A stretch of 31,064 nt of DNA, taken from the NCBI GenBank assembly GCA_009602735.1, contig WELA01003449.1:481647-512710 (forward strand), read 5' to 3'. Of the stretch, positions 1 through 10,000 are shown one piece after another (the first letter of the stretch is position 1; every line of letters begins with the position of its first letter). The notes beneath the pieces are model-generated. The model saw nothing but the letters and a program-made list of their open reading frames with translations. It did not search any database and was not told the origin of the DNA. A program made the translations under genes and the position numbers. Source of the stretch: Mesotaenium endlicherianum. Taxonomy: Eukaryota > Streptophyta > Zygnematophyceae > Zygnematales > Mesotaeniaceae.

Positions 1-424
1 CTTATCCCCGCCCCCCCCCCCTTCCCGCCCTCCACATCACTGTGTTATTTTCCACACGCGAGGTGGGCCTTGGCTCTAAGGACGGCAGGGGCAATGCCGT
101 GGCAAAGTGTCTGCTGTCGCTGCGCGCTGCCTAGCTCCTTCTTTTTTCGCTCCTTATTTCCGCAGTGGCAGTCTCGCGGATCCTCTGCTTGGGCCCTGTG
201 CCTCCTCCCATGCCACAATAATTTCCTCTTCATGACATCTCATCCTCACCTCCATCTTGTCCTCTCGTCTCCTTCTTTGCCTTTGCAAGTTCACTCTCCT
301 GACGTTTCTTGTTCTCCTTCTTCTTCCCCTTCTGTTCCTCCTCCTCCTCCTCCTCCTCCTCCTCCTTCTGCTTCTACTTCTGCTTCCTCTGCTCTATTTT
401 CTTTTGGTTGGGGAGGGGGGGCAG
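1..424 (+). other. 3' end of a DHX35 intron, pyrimidine-rich
   Basis: This is non-coding sequence upstream of the first visible helicase exon. From about 220 to 400 it is almost pure pyrimidine with CCT/CTT trinucleotide runs, then a G-run and an acceptor CAG ending at 424. I compared its reading frames with what should precede the first exon (the end of the helicase core, with an LKALG-like lead-in) and found nothing coding. The long open frames here are low-complexity proline or leucine runs. The gene's earlier exons lie outside the window. Confidence 0.75.
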
Positions 425-2209
425 CTGAAGGCGATGGGCGTGGACAACATCATGCGCTTCGACTGGCTGTCGCCGCCCGCCCCGCAGGCCATGGTGCGCG
501 CGCTGGAGCTCCTCTTTGCGCTGGGCGCGCTCGACGCCGACGCCAAGCTCACGCGCCCGCTGGGCGTTCAGCTGGCAGAGATTCCCCTGGTAAGCGTGTG
601 CGTGTGTGAGGGTCCCTCCAGCTGGCCGCCAGCTGGCGCCAGCTGACGCGCGGGCTTATCGTAACTGTCGCAAAGATATGAGGAGTGTTCGACGCGTTCT
701 TATTCTGCAACGCTTGCAAGTCAAGCATCACAATGCTCGTGTCACCATGTCTATTAGGCTAAGATTTTTCCTCTTCCTTTCCGCTGCTTGAAAAAGTGTG
801 CTCATATACCCTACCTTCCCAAAAGCCCCTTCTGTTGGTAAGAATACTATCTGACATCGGTGCCTATGTATTATTTCCCTTATCTTCTTGGTCGAGGTCC
901 GTGAGCGGAAGGCTTGCTCTCCTTCTTCTACGCGTGCCAGCTGGCAGGGCGGGATTGGGGGAGGGGACCCGCATGGCAAGCCATAGTCCGACTGGAAGGC
1001 TTTGACGCATGCGGACACATCCACACCTGCTACTCTCTGCACTCTCGCATAGACCTCATGTTGCATCCTTTAGGCCGTCGTACATACGTGTGTGAGCCCG
1101 AAATCGAGAATGTTTGAGCATGCCTTGCCGTGGGCCACCGTCAGATGTCATCGCCCGAGCACTTGCCGGGGGCGGCAACACCCGCGAGCTGCAGGCATGC
1201 CTTCCCTCAATGTGGCATGCCTTCCCTGTGTATGTGGGGCCGGGGGGAGGGGAGGGAGGGGGGCGGGTTTCTGATCGGTGGGCAGGAGCCAATGGTGGCC
1301 AAGATGCTGTATGCTGCGGGGGACCTCGGGTGCTCCGAGGAGGCGCTCACGGTCGCCGCGTGCCTCTGCGTCCAGGTGCAGTGCACCTTTCCCAGCCTCT
1401 CCCGCCTTTGCGTCAGGGTGCAGCAAACGTAAGCAGCCTCTTGTGCCTCTCCGTCCGGGTGCAGCGAACCTAAGTAGCCTCGTGCATTTGCGTCCGGATG
1501 CAGCAAATCTGAATAGCCTTGTGCATCTAGGAGCATTGGACCTCACCTCCGTGGGTGACCAGCTGCCCCTCTTCCCTCTGCTCTCTTCCCTCTGCTCTCT
1601 CTCAGCTTGTTCGCCCGCAGACCCTGTGCTTGCTTGCGCTTGCGCACGTGCGCAAAATCACCTGCCCGCATATGCGGCTGTTCCACCGTGCTGCTGGGTG
1701 CGGCTGGGCCCGCCAAACGCGTACGACCTTGACTCGCGCCTGGCGGCGCTGCCGGCGACACGGAAAACCGGACACCCCGGACCGCAATCCAGGGGCGGTG
1801 GCTGGCCTGCTGGTCTGCGCACTCGTTGCCTGGCGTAGAGATGTGTGTGGAGGGAGCGGTTGAGCCCATCGACAGGCTGGCCAATCCAGCACTCGCCGCT
1901 CAATAGCAGCATTGCCAGCGGCGCTTATGGTGTTTGTTTCGCCGCCGTGTCTGCCCTCATGAATGTTGCGCCACAAAAGTCTCGGCGAGGTGATTGCGCG
2001 GTTGGTTTTTGCACGCGAGTTTGTGGCACGCTTTTTTGGTGAAACGTGCACGCAGCCCGGCACTCTCCAGAGCCCTGGGGTCCCGCCGCTCGAAGTGCGC
2101 AACATCCGCGTTGCAGCTGTGTCTGTCTGTGTTCTGCTCGTCTCATCCCTCTTCTCCCTCCTTCTTTCCCCCTGTGTGATTCCTTCCTTTTTCCCATCCT
2201 TTTTTTCGT

Positions 2210-2247
<38 letters not shown>

Positions 2248-5200
2248 TCTTCCTGCCTGTGCCCGGGCAGAGCGTGTGGACAAGCAGCCGCGGCCGAGTG
2301 AAGGAATTTGACGAGATCCGCGAGCGCTTCGCTGTCGCCGAGGTCAGCCCACGTTGCCGAAGCCCGTTACCTGCCACCCCCGCCTGTTCACGCCTGTCAC
2401 ACATGCCTGCACGCCAGCTGTCCTTGATCCCATTGATGCCCCAAGGCAGAGCCGGCCCGCTGGCGTGCTGGCCCCCTGCGGTGACGACAGCTGGCAGGCT
2501 TGTGTGTGCAAGAGCCCTTCGTGCATGTGTGCGAGTGTAAGTGCGGTGTGTCCGTGCGTGTGTGTGCGTGTGTGCTCTTGCTTGTTGGCAGGTAGCACGG
2601 GTACATTGTAGTTCCCGCCCTTCTTTGTTGTGCGGATATATTATTGTTGGTGGGGTTTGCATGCCTCTCCTGCAGCACTGCTGGCTTGTTGGCGCCCCTC
2701 CCCCTCTCTCGCCCCTTCCCCCCCCTCTCCCCCTTTCCCCTNTCCCCTGACGCAGCTGTCTCTCTTCTCCCGCTCCTTCGTTATTCTTTGAGAGGGGCTG
2801 CAGGGGGACCACGTGACATACCTGAATGTTTATGCCGCGTACATGCGCGCCTGCAGAGACAGCGCCAGCAAGGTGCCCCGATGGTGCCACGACAATTGCA
2901 TCAACTACCGGGCCATGGTGACGCGCCCTCTCTTTTTTGTATCTCTCTCTCGCTCTGTGTGTGCGCGTGTGTGTGTGCGTGCGTGTGTGTGTGTGTGTGC
3001 GTGCGTGCGTGTGTGTGTGTGTGTGGGAGTCCATATTTGTGTGTATAAATTGCACATGTATAACTGATTTGTTTGGCTGGACAGACATGAATTACATGTC
3101 AACGTAAGCTTCATGTATGCTATGAAGGGCAGGAAATTGACTGTGTGTCTGAGTCGGGGCTGTGCTACAAATAGGCTGCTAGGGTGATGTGACCACGCCT
3201 TTGTGAAGGGGAGGAGGGAGGGAGGGGCTGTGGCTTCTTTGACTATTTTCCTTCAGCTCCGCACAAAAAAAGGGAAGGGGCAAGCACTTTTGTCTTCTTT
3301 GGGGGAAAGATTGTGAGCCATGGAGAAAGTGGACATAGGGGGAGGCGGAGGCGGAGGTGGAGGCGGAGGGGGAGGGGGAGGGAGAGGGAGAGGACGATAA
3401 AGCGGGAGCAGGAGCACAGGAGTGGAGGAGGAGGCAGAGGGAGTGAGGTGCAGCGGGGGAGAGGGAAAGAGAACAAGTGAGGGAGGGAGCAGCAAGAGGC
3501 CGAGGCTGCTGGTTGCTGACTGCATGCTGCTCGTCGTCCGTGTGTGCCTGAAGGCATGCATGCATGCCTGAATCTTGCCTAGCGCTGTTGAGGGATACTC
3601 GTTGAGCTGCCTTTGCTCAGGCCCACTCTCTGCCTCTGCCTCTGCATCCCGCCCTGAACATGCGCGTGCGTGTGTGTGTGTGTGTGTGTGTGCGTGTGTC
3701 TGTGTGTGTGCGCGCGCTCTTGTGTGTGGGAGTGCAGGTGAGAGTGGCAGACACCAGGGCGCAGCTGCAGCGGCTGCTGCAGCGGTTGGCCATTCCCGTT
3801 AGCTCCTGCGGCCGCGACACTGTGGTAAGCACAAAATGCTCTCCCCTAACTTCCTTTGGCTCTTGATTCCTTGAGGTTGAAAATTCTGTCGATGTGCTCG
3901 ATGCCTGCGGTTGGGGGCCTACGTCCAATTCACTTGTGCATCTGTACAACAGATTGGGTGCACCAATCGGGCAGGCAGGCAGGCCGGCAGGCAGGCATGC
4001 AGGCCAGCAAGAAGGCAGGCAGAATTAAAAACAGGTGGACAGTTGCCAGACAGACGGAGGCATAGCTGGATGGATTGACATACGAAGGGACAGACGGGCG
4101 GACGGAAGGACAAACAGAAGGAAGGACGGAGGGACGGGCAGATGAGTGGATGCGCGGATGGTGGACAGACAGGGGGACAAATGGGAGTACAGACAGCGGG
4201 ACTGACGCGCGGACAAACGGACGGATGCACTGATGCAGATGGGCGCGCACTCAATTGGCGACTGGGGCTGCGCAACTAGGGCTGGGCACGGTTGGCGGCT
4301 TGGGTTGCGCTTATGAGCGGGTTGGGTACATGCGTGACTTGCACTCTCTTGAAGTTGTCGGTGTGAGGCAGCCAGCAGTGCGCGCACACGTGGGGTCCTT
4401 CCGGCCTGCACGAGCTGACATCTGTCTGTTCTGCTGGAGAGCAATGATGCACGAGCACACGCTGTGCGCGCCGTCGTGGCTTGTGCTTGACGATGCTCTC
4501 TCGTCTTTCCGTCTGTGTGGGCTGCAGCCAATCAGGAAGGCCGTGACAGCTGGCTTCTTTGCAAATGCCGCCCAGCTGCAGGTATGTAGGCAGGCGTGCG
4601 CATGCAGGCAGTCAGACTTGCGTGCACACACACTCGCATGCACATACTCTCGCGCACGCGCTTACACACACACACGCTCGCGGGCGCGCGCGCGCGCACA
4701 TGCATACAGATAGTGCTCAAGCATCTCAGGGTACTCGGCTGCTGGTCGACGCTTCCCTTCATCTTGTAAAGCGCGGAAGACGTAAGCAGGCTTGCAACCA
4801 CTCCTTTCTTGTGGCTCGCCGTGCTCTGTGCAAAGAGCGCGGCGAAAGTTCCCGGTCCAAGTGACGTGACGAAGAAGGCTCCAGAACACCTTGGTGACGG
4901 TTTTCCTGGCTCTGACGTGTGTTTGCCGTCGCGAGTGGGACAGCTGTCAGCACGGGTGCAGTCACTCATTAGGCTCGTGTGAGACAGTCGAGATGCCAAA
5001 GGAATGTGTGATACTCAGAAGGTGTGCTGCTGCTTCATATGCCTTACCATCCGCATCTCTGCGGGGCTGTGCAGTACTTGATTAATTTAAGGGCATGACA
5101 GGCTATTCAATACTGGGACCATAGGTTGTATTCGGAATCAGAGAGAAAAACGAGAGGGGTAACTTTTTTCTCCAATCATGCCACTGCCAGCTTGACCTGC

Positions 5201-6059
5201 GGGCCACACTCTGGGGATAAATTGATAAAATTGTCGGTGGGGTCGCGCTACCTGGCAGGTGCACGGGGACAACGCCACGTATGCGACAGTGAGAGGCCAG
5301 CTGGCGCTCAAGATCCACCCGTCCTCCGTCCTCTTCAGGTTGTTGTCAAAACCCGAGTGATGTGCTTCTTGCACACATCGCTGGCGTGCGCTCTCTCTGG
5401 GGGGGTTTGATGCCGGCAAAGAGATGAAGCGTGTCACTTCAGCTCTGAATTTGATCCTGCATGTGACGTGGCAATCTCTTGTTTTCCTGTCCGCACCAGT
5501 CCGCACCGCCACCACTAAATCTGGAGAGCTGGCACGGGTAGTACAGCTGGCGAGCCCGGCTCCCAAATGCTGCTCGTGTGCATGTGCACACGTGCTGCGC
5601 CAGAGGCAAGACTTGCTGGTAGCTCATGTATCTGCAAACTTCAGAATGAGCAGACTTGCGAAGGGCTTCGATTGGAGGTGCATCATTCAAGCCAGGAGCT
5701 AGGTCTACGTTAAAAGAAGCAGCACAGCAGCCCATGACTGGTGGTGGAGGAAAGGCAAGAACCCCTGCTGCAGGCAGCCGCGTCAAGACACCAAGGGCAC
5801 GTATCGTTTATGCTTTGTGTGAGTCAGACTAAGTGTTGATTGACTATGAGTTCATGTGAGGCGTTACCATCACAGACTTCTAATTGTTGATCGCTGGTTC
5901 TTATGGGTTGCCTGCAGAGCAACGCCTAAGTGGGTGGTGTTCAACTCCATACGGGCGATGGGGCATGTGACCTACATGCAAGAGGTGGCTGCCATAGATG
6001 CCAGTTGGCTTACTGAGCTAGCTCCCCACTTCTACCAGCATCAGCCTCCAAGGCGATAG
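425..6059 (+). CDS. DHX35: DEAH-box RNA helicase, DHX35-type, C-terminal exons (5' partial)
   Basis: Eight exons give 267 residues plus a stop: 425-589, 1286-1375, 2271-2342, 2804-2917, 3738-3824, 4528-4581, 5259-5338 and 5918-6059 (TAG). All junctions are GT-AG and the frame stays open across them. The protein matches the post-helicase part of DHX35: the winged-helix start (LKAMG, then RFDWLSPP), the helical bundle (CSEEALTVAA, then GDHVTYLNVYAAY) and the OB-fold end (TAGFFANAAQLQ, LKIHPSSVLF, PKWVVFNSI, WLTELAPHFYQ). DHX35 homologues are putative pre-mRNA splicing helicases found in spliceosomal preparations. The RecA domains with the ATPase motifs lie upstream of the window. The first six visible introns are phase 0 and the last is phase 2. 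The only splice-split codon reads Arg (AG|A). The gene is convergent with the pyrophosphatase gene. Family assignment is firm; exact donors were chosen by homology. Confidence 0.93.
590..1285 (+). other. DHX35 intron, 696 bp
   Basis: The donor is GTAAGC and the acceptor is GGCAG. Near the donor are three CAGCTG palindromes within 611-646. A 15-bp direct repeat (GGCATGCCTTCCCT core) lies at about 1193-1230. The stretch before the acceptor is G-rich (1227-1267) rather than pyrimidine-rich, which is unusual for a 3' splice site. No gene is seen on either strand. Confidence 0.8.
1359..1530 (+). repeat. Tandem ~40-bp repeat that includes the exon end and splice donor
   Basis: Four imperfect copies run at 1359-1398, 1399-1439, 1440-1480 and 1481-1519, with a stub at 1520-1530. 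Each copy has the order TGC(C/A)T..T..CGTC(C)(A/G)G, GTGCAG, about 15 bp, AGCCT. The first copy contains the last 17 coding bases of the exon ending at 1375 and its GTGCAG donor, so the repeat has spread from the exon boundary into the intron. GT is kept at the donor position in copies 2 and 3 and is changed to AT in copy 4. Confidence 0.8.
1376..2270 (+). other. DHX35 intron, 895 bp
   Basis: The donor is GTGCAG and the acceptor is GGGCAG. The intron holds the tandem repeat described at 1359-1530 and GC-rich unique sequence. Before the acceptor lies a long pyrimidine region (about 2130-2253) with a (CTTT)n microsatellite. Long open frames on the minus strand here reflect that simple sequence. 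No gene is seen. Confidence 0.8.
2207..2246 (+). repeat. (CTTT)n microsatellite next to a splice acceptor
   Basis: About ten CTTT units form part of a longer pyrimidine tract that ends roughly 20 bp before the acceptor CAG at 2268-2270, so the microsatellite acts as an extended polypyrimidine tract. Confidence 0.9.
2343..2803 (+). other. DHX35 intron, 461 bp
   Basis: The donor is GTCAGC and the acceptor is GCTGCAG. A TG-rich stretch lies at about 2525-2580 and a C/T-rich stretch at 2694-2790, containing one unresolved base (N at 2742). No gene is seen. Confidence 0.8.
2956..3026 (+). repeat. (GT)n microsatellite, interrupted
   Basis: Alternating GT/GC dinucleotides with a few interruptions. 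Alternating purine-pyrimidine sequence of this length can in principle adopt Z-DNA. It lies 40 bp inside the intron after the exon ending at 2917. Confidence 0.9.
3338..3393 (+). repeat. (GGAGGC/GGAGGG)n purine tract
   Basis: This is a run of GGAGGC, GGAGGT and GGAGGG units with many closely spaced G-runs on the transcribed sense strand. It sits inside a wider purine-rich block (3203-3500). It could form a G-quadruplex in the pre-mRNA; that is inference. Confidence 0.85.
3660..3730 (+). repeat. (GT)n microsatellite abutting a splice acceptor
   Basis: Alternating GT with some GC steps runs to within about 7 bp of the acceptor CAG ending at 3737. The following exon starts at 3738 and is confirmed by DHX35 homology. 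Confidence 0.9.
3825..4527 (+). other. DHX35 intron, 703 bp
   Basis: The donor is GTAAGC and the acceptor is GCTGCAG. Roughly 260 bp of it is tetranucleotide-derived simple sequence (3969-4230). The remainder (4240-4520) is GC-rich unique sequence. No gene is seen. Confidence 0.8.
3969..4230 (+). repeat. (GGCA)n passing into decayed (GGAC/GGAT)n
   Basis: GGCA units run from 3969 to 4021. After a 15-bp A-rich break there are about 200 bp of GGAC, GGAT, AGAC and GGAA units that have lost strict periodicity. It reads as an old tetranucleotide expansion beside a younger one. It is not CRISPR: there are no regular spacers. Confidence 0.85.
4582..5258 (+). other. DHX35 intron, 677 bp
   Basis: The donor is GTATGT and the acceptor is CTGGCAG. 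A (CA)n/(CG)n alternating tract lies at 4617-4706, in the opposite strand sense to the (GT)n tracts of the other introns. The rest is unique sequence without a recognisable gene. Confidence 0.8.
5339..5917 (+). other. DHX35 last intron, 579 bp
   Basis: The donor is the weak GTTGTT and the acceptor is CCTGCAG. The intron is phase 2, the only visible one not in phase 0. It contains unique sequence without microsatellites and no gene. Confidence 0.8.
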
Positions 6060-6774
6060 TAGTATTCGTCTCGTATGTCCTTTCACTATATTGCACACAT
6101 AACCGTGCAGGAGGTAGATGGCAAAGTCTAAGAAAAGAATGTGTTCTGGACGCATGTCTGAACACTTATATCAAGGCAGGTCACTCGATGCAAGTCTGGG
6201 CACTTGCATGATGTCGAATCTTGAATCATCGAAACCAAGAGCTTCAGATCTTGTACAAATTCTGCACGCCTGGTTGATGACTGGTTGACAAAGGTGTGCA
6301 GAGTGTGCTTATGTTTTTTCTTTAGTAAAGGCAGTGGGTCCATCATCACAAATATAGGTGCTGAAAAATCAAGCAAGCCATTTGGCAAGTTCACGTGGTA
6401 ATATGCTCAGATTGGCAAGCAAGAAGTTTGAAATTCTGAAACATTTTACTCAGAAAAATGGGCCACAATTTGGCCTTTCTCAGACTAGCTTATTTTGGAA
6501 CTGCATGCATAACATATAAGAGGGGCTACGAGAATAAAAGCTGCACTTTGTATTGCTACAGACTTTTCTCTCCCTACTAGATTCCAACTCGCTCTGAGCT
6601 GGTATGTGAAGGTCAGATGATCTACATCACACTCCAGGCGTGCTGCAGCTCTACTTGACTTGCTAAAAGGATGGATCACTCACAAAATTTTAACATGCAA
6701 GGTGCACAGCACAGAAGTGGCTGCAGACTAAGCTCAAAGTCTCGACTGCGACAGCAAACTAAGTTCAAAGCCTT
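6060..6774. other. Convergent intergenic spacer
   Basis: These 715 bp lie between the stop codons of two convergent genes, so they must hold both 3' UTRs and poly(A) sites. An AATAAA lies on the plus strand at 6533-6538, in the sense of the helicase gene but 470 bp past its stop, so it may not be the signal used. The sequence is AT-richer than the helicase introns. No gene or repeat is seen. Confidence 0.7.
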
Positions 6775-6980
6775 CTAACTGCGACCAAAGATGAGACCTC
6801 CGTGTGCCACAAAGAAGGGAGCAAAAACCAAAGACTCAACAGCCATGAGCTTCACGAGGATGTTGAGCGACGGGCCGGAGGTGTCCTTCAGGGGGTCACC
6901 AATGGTGTCACCAATGACTGCGGCCTTGTGTGCGTCGGAGCCCTTGGGGCCAAGGCTCTTGGCGTGCTCGCTGTTGCCAG

Positions 6981-7011
<31 letters not shown>

Positions 7012-10000
7012 ACCGCCGGTGTTGGAGGCTGAGATAGCAATCTGTACGCCTGACACGAGGGCACCGGCCAGAAGGCCAGCCAGCGTCTTCTTTCCAAAGA
7101 GCAGGCCTACGATGAGGGGACTGAGCATGACAAGGCACCCCGGGGCAATCATCTCCTGGAGGGAGGCGGCAGTGGAGATCTCCACGCACTTCTTGTAGTC
7201 GGGCTTGGTGGTTCCCTCCATGATGCCGGGAATGGTCCTGAATTGTCTCCTCACCTCCTCAACCATGGAGAGAGCAGCCTTGCCCACACTCTTCATGGTC
7301 ATGGCAGAGAACCAGTATGGGAGCATGGCACCGACCAAAAGACCAACGAATGTCTGCACAGACATCCAGCCAATAAGGCCGTCAAAACCAGGCAGCCCAG
7401 CCAACCATCCCCCCAGAAAACACATTGCAAAAAAACATCCCCACATGTATCTCACAGTGGAGTGTTCCTTCCACATGAGCCTCCACAGTCATAAGTCTTC
7501 TCATTGAAAGATAGCGCAGAGATGATGCAAGGAGAGTGATGCGGGTAAAATAACACCTTGCTATCCCTCATCAAGCCTAATAGCCACAAATTGCCCCACC
7601 AGACTTTACAAGGATGCAGGCCAGCAAGACGCATGCACCTTTCTTATACAACTTACACCAGGACAAACTCAAATGACATGTTCACGATTTGAGCTGAATG
7701 CATACCTGGGGGTCAATGACATCAACAGTGGCAATTCCAGCTCTCCTGACGTAGGCCCCAAATAGAGCAAGGGACACGAGAGCTGCTGACCCGATGGCAA
7801 AGCCCTGCATTGTACAGCACAATTAAGAAACAACAAGCCGCTCAGCTTACTGATGTTACACAACATGTTCCCTTAGCTAAACGTCCTCCACTTATGCTAC
7901 GCCATCCAACTTTCCTCGGGAGACCCGCAACGACAGGCATATGCAGAAAGCCACGTGAGTCACTCGATGCACAGGCAGCAGTAGTAATGGCCTTCGGCTG
8001 AAATCATTGCATGTCTCTATGTCCCGGAACCTGCTCTCATAGTCAATACCTTGCCAATAGCAGCAGTGGTGTTGCCGGCAGCGTCCAAGGCATCAGTGCG
8101 GTCACGGATCTCCTCACCCATACCAGCCATCTCAGCAATTCCTCCAGCATTGTCACTGATGGGGCCGTATGCGTCAATAGCCAAACCAGTAGAGAGAGTG
8201 CTGAGCATGCCCAGGGCTGCGACAGCAATTCCATACATGGCTGCCAGGGAGAAGCTGAGGTAGATGGCGATGGCAATGGCAAACACAGGGATGATGACTG
8301 ACTGGTAACCAAGAGCAAGTCCGAAGATGACATTAGTCGCAGCACCGGTCCTGCATGAGTCAGCCACATCCTGAACAGGCCTGCAGACATTTGAACAGGA
8401 CAAGGATAGACAAGCAAGTGTGTTTATATCAGAACTGAACCCAAAATAGAGGCTTATTGTGAGAAGTAAGTGGTCAGCCTCAGCAGGCTGTTCCATGGCA
8501 AACATATTCCCTCTGTATGGATGACAACGTCCTAATTATGTGTCATGTGCAACCATCAGCGGTGGAGCCATAAAAACCCTAACCAAAGCAACAAAAAAGT
8601 TTTCCTCACAAAAAATTGAAAAACAGCATTCATGTAGAATTTAAAATGCGAAGATCACACTCAAGCCAGTAGGATGAAGATAGCTTCAATACCTGTATGT
8701 GTTGCTGGTAAAGTACTCAGTCACAAAACCAATGATCAGGCCAGCCCACAGACCAGAGATAACGCAAATGAAGATGTGCCTGCACCAAGTTGACAAATGC
8801 GTTAGTACAAAACCTAAACAGAACGGACCTAGCTTTCGGCATGCAAATAAACGCATCACTAGCTAATTTAAGTGATTATAGAAAAGGATGACTAAACAAT
8901 ATCAGTTTACCACACCACCTATGCTAAATTTCTCATTAAACAACTTGCTTTGCCAGCGGTATGGTGAAGATGTGTAATAGCAGCATGCATGAACCCCCAG
9001 ACTAATTAAGAGGAGGAGTGTCTACACATTACATTCCCCTCAGCTTGAAAGGGCAGTTCTAAACCGTGATGGTGCTGGTGTGTGGGAACAGCAATCAAGA
9101 AGGCAAGATGCTGCATTAAGCCATACTGCGCTAAATGCGGAAATTGGAAAGGGAATAAACTTACCACCACTTAACAACCTTGTCGGGCTTCCCAACAAGG
9201 GTGATAGTGAAGGTGGTGGGCAGGGCAAGGTAGGCGATAAGCAGCACAACTGGGGTCATCACTATGGTGGAAATGACAAGCTGCCTCTTCAAAGCTGGTT
9301 CAATCTGGCTGTTCTCGGTAATTCTGAAGAAGTCGGTGGCAAAGAGAGTGGTGAAGAGGCAGACAAAGAGTCCAGATGCGCTGACAAGGAGGGGGAAGAG
9401 CATGGCGGTGAAGTTGTGCTCCACTCCAAAGCTGGAGAGAGATGAAATGACAAGAGCAGCGCAGGTAGACTCGGCAAATGAACCGAAAAGGTCAGATCCC
9501 ATGCCAGCAATGTCTCCAACGTTGTCTCCCACGTTGTCAGCAATGACCTGCAATCATAATGTGACTCTGATCAGAGGCAGAAATCACTGAGAGGAACACA
9601 GACCTGTTAAAGCAAAGATGCAAAACAGTGACTTAAAAGTAGCTCAGTCACGAGTAAGCTTCCAAAACATTCAGGTGGTTATCCTGAACAAGTGACTAAC
9701 GCTTTGAGAAGCTAGACATAATAAAGCTTATGGCTGAAGCTTGGTACGTACCGCAGGGTTACGAGGGTCATCCTCGGGGATGCCCTGCTCAACCTTGCCG
9801 ACCAAGTCAGCACCAACATCAGCTGCCTTAGTGTAGATACCACCACCGACACGTCCAAATAGGGCCACAGAGGAACCTCCAAGCCCGTATCCAGTGATAG
9901 CCTCAAAAAGGCCCTCCCAGTCATTCTTGTAGTACAGCTTGAAGAGAACAATGGTAATAAAGAGCACAAGGAGGCCAAGGGACGACAGAAGGAAGCCCAT

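Larger units (their letters stand above)
2918..3737 (+). other. DHX35 intron, 820 bp, microsatellite-rich
   Basis: The donor is GTGACG and the acceptor is AGTGCAG. It begins with a CT run followed by (GT)n (2956-3026), carries a purine-rich block of about 300 bp in the middle (3200-3500), and ends in a second (GT)n (3660-3730) that touches the acceptor. A pyrimidine tract is nearly absent at this 3' splice site; alternating GT takes its place. No gene is seen. Confidence 0.8.

Noticed and set aside
70-646. Open frames of 179 and 129 codons on the plus strand
   Set aside because: They are mostly Pro/Ser or Leu runs from the CCT/CTT tract and overlap the real exon at 425-589 in other frames; only the 425-589 part in the frame with RFDWLSPP is coding.
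1925-3088. 387-codon minus-strand open frame
   Set aside because: It is the reverse of intron microsatellites ((TH)n and (KKE)n-like runs), crosses two helicase exons antisense and contains an N.
3179-3565. Three overlapping 100-128-codon minus-strand frames
   Set aside because: They translate the purine block in reverse into Ser/Pro/Leu repeats; simple-sequence artefact.
3919-4275. Possible CRISPR-like or tandem protein repeat (CLPACLPA, RPSVRPSV patterns)
   Set aside because: The pattern is a tetranucleotide repeat without spacers, inside an intron of a eukaryotic gene.
6791-7198. Plus-strand frames over the pyrophosphatase exons
   Set aside because: They are antisense shadows of exon 8 and its neighbours; the minus-strand protein is unmistakable.
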